From an archaeon (GTDB lineage Archaea; Thermoplasmatota; Thermoplasmata; JAJSAE01), in assembly GCA_024281315.1 (NCBI GenBank), contig JAJSAE010000004.1:1-49644 (forward strand): a stretch of 49,644 nucleotides of DNA. The letters are read 5' to 3'. Made by a program: the position numbers and the translations under genes. Below the pieces are notes generated by a model. It worked only from the letters and a program-made list of their open reading frames with translations. It ran no database searches and was not told where the DNA came from. Positions within the stretch are counted from its first letter, which is position 1. Each line of letters opens with the position of its first letter. Shown piece by piece: positions 33,313 to 41,585 of the stretch.

Positions 33313-34131
33313 GTGATTAAATTAGATAGCCAGATGCATTATAAGATATACAACTATCACAACATTGGAGAGGATAGAAAACAAATTCAGGAGTTTTTAG
33401 ATGCTGGTTTTTACATTGTGCAGTGTGATGCAAGTCACCATTACGACACGAAAAGAGGGAGCGCATCTGTCGGCATAACAGCTCCTGATGGAAAAGAATA
33501 CACACTCAAAGATTCCACATTCAAATCTCCCGGCCCATATTATGCGGAAATGAAATCCATAGTGTACGGTCTGAGAGAGATACAAAAAATAAAGAAAGAG
33601 ATAAAGAATACTTTGCTCCTGAATGATAACTTTTATGCCGTTAATTTTGCAGCAGGGAATTTCACCCCAAAGAAACCACATATCAAACAGGTTACCTCAG
33701 AGATAATGACAGAACTTGAAAAAATAGGTTTTGGTGTTCAATTAGGGCTTGTAAGAAGCAAGGTGAATAGAAAAGTCGATAAATCGGCCAAGAAAACCTT
33801 AAAAAGTAAGGAAAAGGAAATTGATAAAAGGATAGAGAAAAGGGTTCAGGAAGTCCTTAAAAACATAGAAAAGGGAAAGGCTTTTGAGAATTATACAATC
33901 GTTGAAAGTATTGTAAGTTTAAAAGATCCGAATAGCGATTATTGGTTTAATGTTATCTTCGAACCATACCCCGCCTGCACGGGTTACTGGTGGAGACAAA
34001 AATGGGAGCCCAAAGGAGAGCAAATAATCAGGGCCAGAGCGTTACCCTGCTCCCACATGTGCAGGGCTGCCGAACTCTTGGGGTTGAACATATTTGATGT
34101 ATTCAGGAAACAGATTTTCAGGAGGGATTGA
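33313..34131 (+). CDS. RNase H-fold protein with C-terminal Cys/His segment
   Basis: A 272-residue protein. The N-terminal 110 residues follow RNase HI order: IVQCDASHH with D39, then SASVGIT strands, YYAEMKSIVYGLREI with E79 and LLLNDNF with D105, the expected D-E-D triad. A long charged coil (about 145-190) follows, then a segment with CTGYWWRQKW and PCSHMC that resembles a SWIM-like zinc site. GTG 33313 has GGAGGGG 5 nt upstream. It directly follows the structured RNA candidate and overlaps the hsdS start region. Much more AT-rich than hsdM/hsdR. An RNA:DNA-hybrid nuclease role is inferred. Confidence 0.65.
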   Translation: MIKLDSQMHYKIYNYHNIGEDRKQIQEFLDAGFYIVQCDASHHYDTKRGSASVGITAPDGKEYTLKDSTFKSPGPYYAEMKSIVYGLREIQKIKKEIKNTLLLNDNFYAVNFAAGNFTPKKPHIKQVTSEIMTELEKIGFGVQLGLVRSKVNRKVDKSAKKTLKSKEKEIDKRIEKRVQEVLKNIEKGKAFENYTIVESIVSLKDPNSDYWFNVIFEPYPACTGYWWRQKWEPKGEQIIRARALPCSHMCRAAELLGLNIFDVFRKQIFRRD

Positions 34132-34133
34132 AT

Positions 34134-34778
34134 ATGGACCATAAAGGAATTGACGAACTCCCCGAAGGTTGGAAATTTGTGAAGCTTGAAGAAGCTGTAA
34201 AAGAAATCAAAAACGGCTTTGCCAGCGGAAAAAGAGATGAAAACGGTATAGTACAGATAAGAATGAACAATGTAACTACTGACGGAAGGATTATTTTTGA
34301 TTCGTATCTCAAAGTTCCTACGCCGGAAAATCTCGATTTATGGCTTCTTCGAAAAGGTGATTTTCTTTTTAACAATACCAACAGTTATGACCTTGTAGGG
34401 AAATCTGCCCTATTTACAGAAGCTCCTTTTCCATGCACATTCAGCAACCATTTCACAAGAATAAGATTCAAAGAGAGTATGGTCCTTCCCGAAATAATCC
34501 TCTATCATTTTCTTATGCTCTGGAAAAAGGGCTATTTCAAATCCGTTGCAATACGCCATGTTGGACAATCTGCCGTTAATTCTAAGTACCTTCTAAAACT
34601 GAAAATCCCCCTCCCCCCTCTCTACGAACAGCAGAAGATAGCGGAGATTCTGGGGGCCGTTGACGAAAAGATAGCGCTGGAGAAGGAGAGGAAGGCCAAA
34701 CTGGAGAGGGTTAAGAAGGGTTTGATGAACGATTTGCTGACGGGGAGGAAGAGGGTTAAGTTGGGTGAGGAGGTGTAA
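34134..34778 (+). CDS. hsdS: Half-size type I specificity subunit HsdS
   Basis: A 214-residue protein with one target-recognition domain (about 10-150, starting LPEGWKFVKLEEA) and one conserved coiled-coil region (PPLYEQQKIAEILGAVDEKIALEKERKAKLERVKKGLMNDLLTGRKRV). Full HsdS has two of each (about 400 residues), so this form would have to dimerise and read a palindromic bipartite site. ATG 34134 is 6 nt after GGAGGGA; TTG 34128 is the longer alternative. Followed 3 bp later by the HEPN gene. Confidence 0.88.
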   Translation: MDHKGIDELPEGWKFVKLEEAVKEIKNGFASGKRDENGIVQIRMNNVTTDGRIIFDSYLKVPTPENLDLWLLRKGDFLFNNTNSYDLVGKSALFTEAPFPCTFSNHFTRIRFKESMVLPEIILYHFLMLWKKGYFKSVAIRHVGQSAVNSKYLLKLKIPLPPLYEQQKIAEILGAVDEKIALEKERKAKLERVKKGLMNDLLTGRKRVKLGEEV

Positions 34779-34781
34779 AAT

Positions 34782-35621
34782 ATGGACCTAGAAGAGTGGA
34801 TGGATTTTCTTGGAGGATTTGATGAATCTGAAGAATTAAAAAGATTTGATTTGTTTAGGAACTCGCTTTTGAGAACTGCCGGACTTGTGGTAATAGAGGA
34901 TAGTCTGCCACAACTTACAGGGTTTGAGGATAACCCTATATATCAAGAATATCTATCGATATTAGACCGTTTTTTCGAGGAAAAAGAGAGAGAATTTAAT
35001 GAGTCCCCTGATGATAATAGTAATGATAGAGAGGGGTTTTTCAAGATATTTAAAGTGTTTTTTAATATTGGAATGTCTCTTGGTGCACTTTCAGAAAAAT
35101 CTCTATATTATGAGGCGGTTGTTTCCAGTGTTATTGGCTTTGAAACATTCCTGAAGAGTTCGATCGTGTATCTCGTTGCCGAATTCAGAGAAATAGAAGA
35201 AAGATTTACTCCCGAACTAGATAAAGGCCTTTCTTACAACAAGATTAAGGAATTTGACTACGAAAGAGATAAAGTTCTGGGGTATGTTGTAGCAGACACA
35301 ATAAGCTTTTTTGACTTGGATGCAGTAAACAAGGCGTTCAGAAACGCGTTCGGAACAGGAACTGAGAAAGGATGGAGCATTTTCTCTTCCAAAGACGCAA
35401 AACAGGAACTTCAACGATTTATCAGGATAAGGCACTTGGTGGTCCATAGAGGAGGGGTTGTGGATTCCAGATTCAAGAAAGATACTAATTGCTCCGAGGA
35501 AATCGGCGAGGAATATAAAATAGAGGGAGAGTACATTGAAAAAATGATGAAAGAAATGTTCCATGTTGCTTCAAAAATAGATGAGCAAATTAAAATAATA
35601 GAACAGGAGGCTAACCCATGA
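34782..35621 (+). CDS. HEPN-type protein inside the RM operon
   Basis: A 279-residue, mostly helical acidic protein. The segment RIRHLVVHRGGVVD contains R217-x4-H222, the R-x4-6-H motif of HEPN ribonucleases, preceded by helices including SSVIGFETFLKSSIVYLVAEF, the usual first HEPN helix. Many HEPN proteins are RNases in toxin-antitoxin or abortive-infection systems. It starts 3 bp after hsdS and its TGA overlaps the hsdR ATG (ATGA), so it is translated with the RM genes. AT-rich relative to them. Enzymatic activity is inferred from the motif alone. Confidence 0.65.
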   Translation: MDLEEWMDFLGGFDESEELKRFDLFRNSLLRTAGLVVIEDSLPQLTGFEDNPIYQEYLSILDRFFEEKEREFNESPDDNSNDREGFFKIFKVFFNIGMSLGALSEKSLYYEAVVSSVIGFETFLKSSIVYLVAEFREIEERFTPELDKGLSYNKIKEFDYERDKVLGYVVADTISFFDLDAVNKAFRNAFGTGTEKGWSIFSSKDAKQELQRFIRIRHLVVHRGGVVDSRFKKDTNCSEEIGEEYKIEGEYIEKMMKEMFHVASKIDEQIKIIEQEANP

Positions 35622-38600
35622 CCGAATACGACCTTATCGAAAAACCGCTAATAGACGCTCTCGAAGAATCGGGCTGGACATACATACCCGGCCCTGACCT
35701 TGTCAGGGAATCCTACGATGTTCCCCTTCTTACGCAGGAATTGAAGGAGGCCGTTTACCGCATCATGGCCTCCTATCCGTCCTATTCCGACATCGAACTG
35801 GAGGAGGACGACTTTCAGCGGCTCCTTCTGAAACTGGTGAGGCCGGAATCCTCGGTCAGGGGTATGAAGGAGGTGCTGGCCTACCTCAAAGACGGCGCTA
35901 TTCCCCTCGATCTTGGGAAGAAGGGCCTGAGATACCTGCCGATTATCGACTATGAGAGGCCGCAGAACAACAGTTTCATCGTGAGCAATCAGGTTCTTTT
36001 CAGGGGGCCGAACGGGAGGATGGAGGCCGATATCGTTCTCTTCGTGAACGGCATACCCATTGTGATAATCGAGTGCAAGGACCCGGCCGGCTCCGGTGTT
36101 TCGTGGTACGACGCCTTCAGGGATATAAAACTGTACGAGGACCGCGTCCCCGAACTCTTCAAGTATGTTCAGTTCGGCGTGGCCGCCGCCGGCGAGATAA
36201 AGGTCTTTCCGATAATGCCGTGGGAGAACTGGGAGAATGTCAGGGCCACGGTCTGGAGGAACGAAAGGGGAGAGGACGGCATGGAAGGCATAATCGACAT
36301 GCTCCGGCCGAACACTCTGCTGGATATCCTCCGAAACTTCGTATTCATTACACAGAAGAGGGGAAAGGATGTACGACTCCTCCCCAGATACATGCAGTAC
36401 GAGGCCGCAAACCGCATTTATCACCGGGTCATTGACCGCATGGAGGGGAGGGACGACAGAAGCCGGGGCCTTATATGGCACTGGCAGGGGTCCGGCAAGA
36501 CCTTCACCATGATATTCTCCGCCTACAAACTCTTCACCGACCCCAGAATGGAGAAACCGAGCATATTCTTCATCGTGGACCGCAGGGACCTTCAGAGGCA
36601 GATGGCCGGAGTTCTCGGCTCCATGGACCTCGGCGGAATAACATTCAGAACCGTGTCCAGCATAAAGGATTTGAAGGAGATAATAGCCCATGACGGAGGG
36701 AACGGAGAGCGTGGCCTCTTTGTTCTTCTCATCCAGAAGTTCAGGCCGGACGCAGAGGAAGAAGAGGAAGAGGGAATAGACGAGGAGGAACTGAAGAAGG
36801 AGATGGAAAACCTCCCGATTTCCCGGAGAAAGAACATAGTCCTCTTCATCGACGAGGGGCACAGGACCCAGTACGGCGATCTGGCCGCGGAGATGAGGAA
36901 CATATTCAGGGAGGCCTTCATGTTCGCCTTCACCGGCACACCCATAAAAAAGAGCGGAAAGGACACATACATGGAGTTCTCGTACCCTGAAAAAGGGGAG
37001 AAATACCTTCACCGCTACTTCATCGACGAGTCCGTGCGCGACGGCTACACGGTCCCCATCGTTTACACCTTCAGAAAGGAGGAGAGCCTCTTCAGAAAGA
37101 AGGAGTTCGAGGAGAAGGTGGAGGAGATTTTTCAGGGGGCCGATGCGGAATTCAGGGAAGAGGTGGGGAAGAAGATACGGGTCGTGAACGAACTTCTCTC
37201 CGGCGAAGACCACATAAAACAGACCGCAAAGGACATTGCGGACTCCTTCTTTTCACGGGAGAACAGGCAGTTCAAGGCGATGGTCGTGGCCGCCAGCAGG
37301 AAGGCCTGCGTGATATACAAGAAAGCGCTGGACGACTACATCCGGGAGAACTATCCCGACGAGTACGCCGACGACCTCGTGGAGGTGGTCATGACATACG
37401 AGGGGAAGGAGAAGGAAAAGGTCATAGAGGACTACAAGAGAAAGATAAGGGAGGAAAACCGCGGCCTCTCCGACAGGAAGATAAACGACAGGATAACGGA
37501 GAACTTTAGGGAGGAGGAACGGCCTAAAATCCTCGTGGTCACCGATATGCTCCTTACGGGATTCGACGCTCCCATTCTTCAAACCATGTACATAGACAAG
37601 GTGCTGAACGGCCACACCCTTCTGCAGGCCATCGCCAGAACCAACAGGCCATACGGAGACGAGAAGGAATACGGCCTCATAATCGACTATGCCGGCATGT
37701 GCGACAAATTCCTCAAAGCCCTGAGCGAGTACTACGACACCGACGATAGGGAGATGCAGGTGGCGGTGGACATTGCCGAACTGGAGAAGGATTTCCTTTC
37801 CACGCTGGAAGAGGTGAAAAAACTCCTCGGCCCCGCATTCGGCCCGGAAATATCCTACGAGAGAGACAGAACCGCGCTGGATAAGGCCCTCGGAAGGGTG
37901 ATGGCCATCGAGGACGGGAAGAAGAACGAGGAAATCTTCCTCACTCATTACAGAAGGCTGACCAAAATATACGAACTTCTCGGCCCCAATCGCAGAATTA
38001 AGGCGGACCGCACCATCGGAAGGCAGGTGAGGAACCTCAGAGCCCTCTACTCCGCATACAGGACCCGGTTCGGGAAGAAGGCGGGCCCCGAAGAGATTGA
38101 ACGGTACAGGCAGGAGGTGACGAAAGCCCTCCACGACTCTCTGGAAATAAGGGATATGGGAGGAGAAACCGGCGAACTCGTCATAGACGGCGAATTTCTG
38201 GAAAAACTCAGGGCAAAGAGGGGGGATACCGACATCATCATGGACATGGCCTCCGTCCTCAATCGCTATGTGATGAAGTTCAAGCTCGACCCGCTGGCCG
38301 ACATCGTTTACAGCGACATAATCGAATCCATAGAGGACGCGGTGGAGAGGTGGAGAAAGAGGGAATCCGATCCGGATACCACACTGGAGAGATTCACCAC
38401 CATAGCCGAAAACATATCGGAAAGAGAGAGGGAGGAGAGGGAGATCGGCCTGAGCCACGGGGGTTATCTCCTATACCTCTATCTCAAGAGGGAACTGGGT
38501 GACGAGAGGCCCGGGGATTATGTCAATTTCATAAAGGACCTCATAGGCGAACTGCGCGACAAAGACCTTCTGTTTGCCGGCTGGTATGAGAAGGCGGAGA

Positions 38601-38749
38601 CAAGGAGGAGCATAAGCGAGATCATCCGCAAAAGGCTTCTGACCTTCATGCTTAAGGAGAGGAAGATGAAGTACGGCGAGATCAAGGAGAGAATGGAGAG
38701 CATGATACCGAATATGCTGGACAACATGGAGAGCATAGCGGACCGGTGA
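35618..38749 (+). CDS. hsdR: Type I restriction endonuclease subunit HsdR
   Basis: A 1043-residue motor and nuclease subunit. The PD-(D/E)xK nuclease is in ADIVLFVNG and VIIECKD (E152), Walker A is QGSGKT (290-295), the DEAH-like box FIDEGHRTQYG, then FAFTGTP, TDMLLTGFDAP and the arginine-finger motif QAIARTNRPYG. It cleaves unmethylated DNA after ATP-driven translocation. The start overlaps the HEPN gene stop by 4 bases. GC-rich codon use creates long empty antisense frames over this gene. Confidence 0.96.
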   Translation: MTEYDLIEKPLIDALEESGWTYIPGPDLVRESYDVPLLTQELKEAVYRIMASYPSYSDIELEEDDFQRLLLKLVRPESSVRGMKEVLAYLKDGAIPLDLGKKGLRYLPIIDYERPQNNSFIVSNQVLFRGPNGRMEADIVLFVNGIPIVIIECKDPAGSGVSWYDAFRDIKLYEDRVPELFKYVQFGVAAAGEIKVFPIMPWENWENVRATVWRNERGEDGMEGIIDMLRPNTLLDILRNFVFITQKRGKDVRLLPRYMQYEAANRIYHRVIDRMEGRDDRSRGLIWHWQGSGKTFTMIFSAYKLFTDPRMEKPSIFFIVDRRDLQRQMAGVLGSMDLGGITFRTVSSIKDLKEIIAHDGGNGERGLFVLLIQKFRPDAEEEEEEGIDEEELKKEMENLPISRRKNIVLFIDEGHRTQYGDLAAEMRNIFREAFMFAFTGTPIKKSGKDTYMEFSYPEKGEKYLHRYFIDESVRDGYTVPIVYTFRKEESLFRKKEFEEKVEEIFQGADAEFREEVGKKIRVVNELLSGEDHIKQTAKDIADSFFSRENRQFKAMVVAASRKACVIYKKALDDYIRENYPDEYADDLVEVVMTYEGKEKEKVIEDYKRKIREENRGLSDRKINDRITENFREEERPKILVVTDMLLTGFDAPILQTMYIDKVLNGHTLLQAIARTNRPYGDEKEYGLIIDYAGMCDKFLKALSEYYDTDDREMQVAVDIAELEKDFLSTLEEVKKLLGPAFGPEISYERDRTALDKALGRVMAIEDGKKNEEIFLTHYRRLTKIYELLGPNRRIKADRTIGRQVRNLRALYSAYRTRFGKKAGPEEIERYRQEVTKALHDSLEIRDMGGETGELVIDGEFLEKLRAKRGDTDIIMDMASVLNRYVMKFKLDPLADIVYSDIIESIEDAVERWRKRESDPDTTLERFTTIAENISEREREEREIGLSHGGYLLYLYLKRELGDERPGDYVNFIKDLIGELRDKDLLFAGWYEKAETRRSISEIIRKRLLTFMLKERKMKYGEIKERMESMIPNMLDNMESIADR

Positions 38750-38753
38750 GCCG

Positions 38754-40103
38754 ATGGATGAGAGCGGGACCTACGAGGGTATAAAATACAGGGTAATCCG
38801 CAGGGACATAAAGCACGCCAGAATAGACATGAGAAGCGGCGAACTCCTCCTCATAATGCCGGAAGGGATGAAGGTGGAAGAACTCTTTCAAAGGAACGGC
38901 AGCCGAATCGTAAAGCGGTTTCGGGAACTTGAACGAATCAGGGAAGAGGCAAAACGCGGGATAAAGAAGGGCGAAATAGTTCTGGTAGGCCGTCGCTTCA
39001 CCCTCAAATATAGGTGTGAGGACCCGTGGATGGGCGGAGCGTCCGTGGAGCGCATAAGAAGGGTCCTGACGGTCTGCCCTGCCCGTGAAAAGGAGATAAA
39101 GAAACTGCTGAGGGAGTACCTGCGGGAGAACATAGAGCGCATTGTGGCGAAGTACTCCGAAAAGACCGGCCTCGAACCGGAGAAGATATACATCCGGGAG
39201 CAGATAACCAAGTGGGGAAGCTGTTCGAGCCACAGAAACCTGAGCTTCAACCTCCGGCTTGTCTTCCTCCCGCGTCCGTTTCTTGAGTACATTGTGGCCC
39301 ACGAGATCGTCCACTTGAGGCACATGAATCACGGAGAACGGTTCAAAAAAGAACTTAGGGAGGTTTACGAAGGCAGAATACCGGACAGAGAGACGATGAT
39401 GAAGTACTGGTTCAGGGCCGAGTTCATGATGTCCCTTCTCCACCCCGCGGAACTGAAGAAGAAAATAGAGGATATGAAAAACGATTCGCTTCTGGCCGAT
39501 ACAGTGAAAGAAAGGCTTCAATCGTTCAAAAATACAGGAAAATCCCCCACCGAAACATGGTTCTCCGAACTCTGCTTCTGCATACTCACCGCGAACACAT
39601 CCGCCGACATGGGCATGCGGATTCAAAGAGAGATAGCGCCGGAGGAGTTCATGACTCTCTCCGAAGGAGAACTCATAGAACGGCTGCACGGCCTCCGCGC
39701 CCGGTTTTACAGGATGAGAGGGCACTACATACACGAGAGCCAGCGCCTCGCTCCGGTCCTGAAAGAAAAGGTACTCGAACTGGCCGGCCCACCAGAAAAG
39801 AGCACATACGGGAGCGAGAAGAGAGCGAGGAAATGGCTGGTTGAGAATGTGAAGGGCTTCGGGTACAAGGAGGCTTCTCACTTCCTCCGCAATGTGGGCT
39901 ACGAAAATCTGGCCATTCTGGACAAGCACATCCTCCGCATAATGAAGGAATACGGGCTTATAGACGAAATACCGGCCATGACTCCGAAAAGATACACGGA
40001 GATTGAGGAGAAACTGAGGGGCTTTGGAAAAGAGGTAAATCTCTCAATGGCCGAACTGGACCTCTATCTCTGGTACATGGCAACGGGCACCGTGAAGAAG
40101 TAG
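38754..40103 (+). CDS. Fusion: YgjP/DUF45 metallopeptidase + Ogg2-type 8-oxoguanine DNA glycosylase
   Basis: A 449-residue two-domain protein. Residues 1-235 are YgjP-like (DUF45): KWGSCSSHRNLSFNLRL then H183-EIV-H187 with H193 as third zinc ligand, related to SprT-type proteases. Residues 240-449 match archaeal Ogg2: ELCFCILTANTSADMG, then GFGYKEASHFLRNVG with Lys372 and AILDKHILR with Asp390, the Schiff-base Lys and Asp 18 residues apart as in the Methanocaldococcus enzyme. Stop and start codons give no sign of a split. It starts 4 bp after hsdR and is probably in its operon. Linking a protease to a base-excision glycosylase suggests repair of damaged or protein-crosslinked DNA (inference). 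Confidence 0.88.
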   Translation: MDESGTYEGIKYRVIRRDIKHARIDMRSGELLLIMPEGMKVEELFQRNGSRIVKRFRELERIREEAKRGIKKGEIVLVGRRFTLKYRCEDPWMGGASVERIRRVLTVCPAREKEIKKLLREYLRENIERIVAKYSEKTGLEPEKIYIREQITKWGSCSSHRNLSFNLRLVFLPRPFLEYIVAHEIVHLRHMNHGERFKKELREVYEGRIPDRETMMKYWFRAEFMMSLLHPAELKKKIEDMKNDSLLADTVKERLQSFKNTGKSPTETWFSELCFCILTANTSADMGMRIQREIAPEEFMTLSEGELIERLHGLRARFYRMRGHYIHESQRLAPVLKEKVLELAGPPEKSTYGSEKRARKWLVENVKGFGYKEASHFLRNVGYENLAILDKHILRIMKEYGLIDEIPAMTPKRYTEIEEKLRGFGKEVNLSMAELDLYLWYMATGTVKK

Positions 40104-40164
40104 AGTTGGCAACAGTTGCACGCAGATGCAAATGTTAATATACCACCTGCATATTGTCTCCGTT

Positions 40165-41577
40165 GTGGAATTGAGACTGAACAGAGAGCAGATATTGAAA
40201 GGCCCCATTGTGAAAACAATGTTCCTTCTGGGCTGGCCGCTGATGCTGTCTAGTATCCTTCAGACCGCCTACAACATGGTGGATGTGATATGGCTTGGCC
40301 GCCTTCCGAGGGAAGAGGCTATGACAGCCGTGGCGGCAGTGAATTTCTCGTGGCCTCTCGTATTTCTCTTCATCGCCATCGGTATGGGTCTCGGCTCCGC
40401 AGCGGTTCCGATTATATCGCAGCATATCGGAGCGGGTAACAGGGACAGGGCCTCTCACTACACCGGCCAGATTATGGGAACCATTGCCGTTATATCTCTG
40501 ATTGCCGCTGTTCTCGGCTTCTTTTTCACTGGCAGTATCCTCTCGCTTATCGGAGCGAAAGGAGTTTTGCTCTCCACATCCACGGAGTACACAAGAATAG
40601 TCTTCCTCGGATTTATCTTCATGTTCATATCTCAGGGCTCCGGCTTCATTCTGTCGGCCGAGGGAGATACGGTAACACCTCTGAAGATTACAGCTATATC
40701 GGTTGCGGTAAACATAGTTCTCGACCCCATATTCATATTTGGCTACGGTCCTGTCCCGGCAATGGGCGTGTTCGGCGCAGCGGTTGCCACAATCTTCGCC
40801 AGAGTGGCCTCTTCTGCGGTTTTCGTCTATCTCTTAATGTCAGGAAGACTGCGGCTCATGCCGAAACTTAGAGATTTTCTGCCGGATAAGGAGGCTGTAA
40901 AACTCATTCTAAAGATAGGAATTCCTTCCGCTGTGGGAATGTCTGCGGCAGCCCTCGGTTTTGTGGTGATTCAGGGCGTTCTTGCGCAGCTTCCGGACCA
41001 GCAGCTGGCAATTGCCGCCTACGGCCTCGGTGAACGGGTGATAAACATCATGTTTGTTCTGGTGAACGGCCTCACATCCGCCATAGCGGTGATGCTGGGC
41101 CAGAGTCTCGGCGCAGGAAATAAAGAGAGAGGGGGCAGAATCGGATTTATCGGTGTCAATCTCATGTTCTACACCATGATCATCATGTCCGCAATTCTCT
41201 ATCTGGTGCGTATGCCAATACTCACATTCTTCATGCCGCACAACCCCGAGGTGGTATCGGCAGCATCCGACTTCATGTCCATAGTTCTAATAGGAATCTC
41301 ATACTTCGGCCTTTTCCGGGCTATAATGTCCCTTCTTAGGGGTTCCGGCCACACGACACAGGGAATGCTACTCAGTTCCAGCAGGCTCTGGCTGCTCAGA
41401 ATTCCAATGACCGTATTCTTTGCCTTCTCTCTCGGGATGGGGGCGATGGGAGTCTGGACCGGAATGGCTCTTTCAAATATGATTTCGGCAGGGATTGCGG
41501 TTGCTTTTTACTTTAAAGGGGACTGGAAGATTAAGGTGGTAAGGACGGAAAAAGCGGTTCCCGAAGTTGATATATGA
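40165..41577 (+). CDS. MATE family multidrug/Na+ antiporter
   Basis: A 470-residue, 12-helix exporter with two MatE halves: MLGWPLMLSSILQTAYNMVDVIWLG-type first helix, AAVNFSWPLVFLFIAIGMGLGSA and, in the second half, KIGIPSAVGMSAAALGFVVIQGVLA with GLTSAIAVMLGQSLGAGN. It moves drugs or metabolites out against Na+ or H+. A TATA-like GTTAATATA (about 40134-40142) puts transcription start near GTG 40165; an in-frame ATG at 40126 would lie upstream of the TATA. Confidence 0.88.
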   Translation: MELRLNREQILKGPIVKTMFLLGWPLMLSSILQTAYNMVDVIWLGRLPREEAMTAVAAVNFSWPLVFLFIAIGMGLGSAAVPIISQHIGAGNRDRASHYTGQIMGTIAVISLIAAVLGFFFTGSILSLIGAKGVLLSTSTEYTRIVFLGFIFMFISQGSGFILSAEGDTVTPLKITAISVAVNIVLDPIFIFGYGPVPAMGVFGAAVATIFARVASSAVFVYLLMSGRLRLMPKLRDFLPDKEAVKLILKIGIPSAVGMSAAALGFVVIQGVLAQLPDQQLAIAAYGLGERVINIMFVLVNGLTSAIAVMLGQSLGAGNKERGGRIGFIGVNLMFYTMIIMSAILYLVRMPILTFFMPHNPEVVSAASDFMSIVLIGISYFGLFRAIMSLLRGSGHTTQGMLLSSSRLWLLRIPMTVFFAFSLGMGAMGVWTGMALSNMISAGIAVAFYFKGDWKIKVVRTEKAVPEVDI

Positions 41578-41585
41578 GAAGTTCT

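Noticed and set aside
35648-38458. Long antisense frames (521 and 401 codons) over hsdR
   Set aside because: They lie opposite a gene with all HsdR motifs; GC-rich third positions suppress antisense stops. No protein features on the minus strand.
38682-39929. Antisense frame of 415 codons over the YgjP-Ogg gene
   Set aside because: Shadow of a gene with intact catalytic motifs in both domains.
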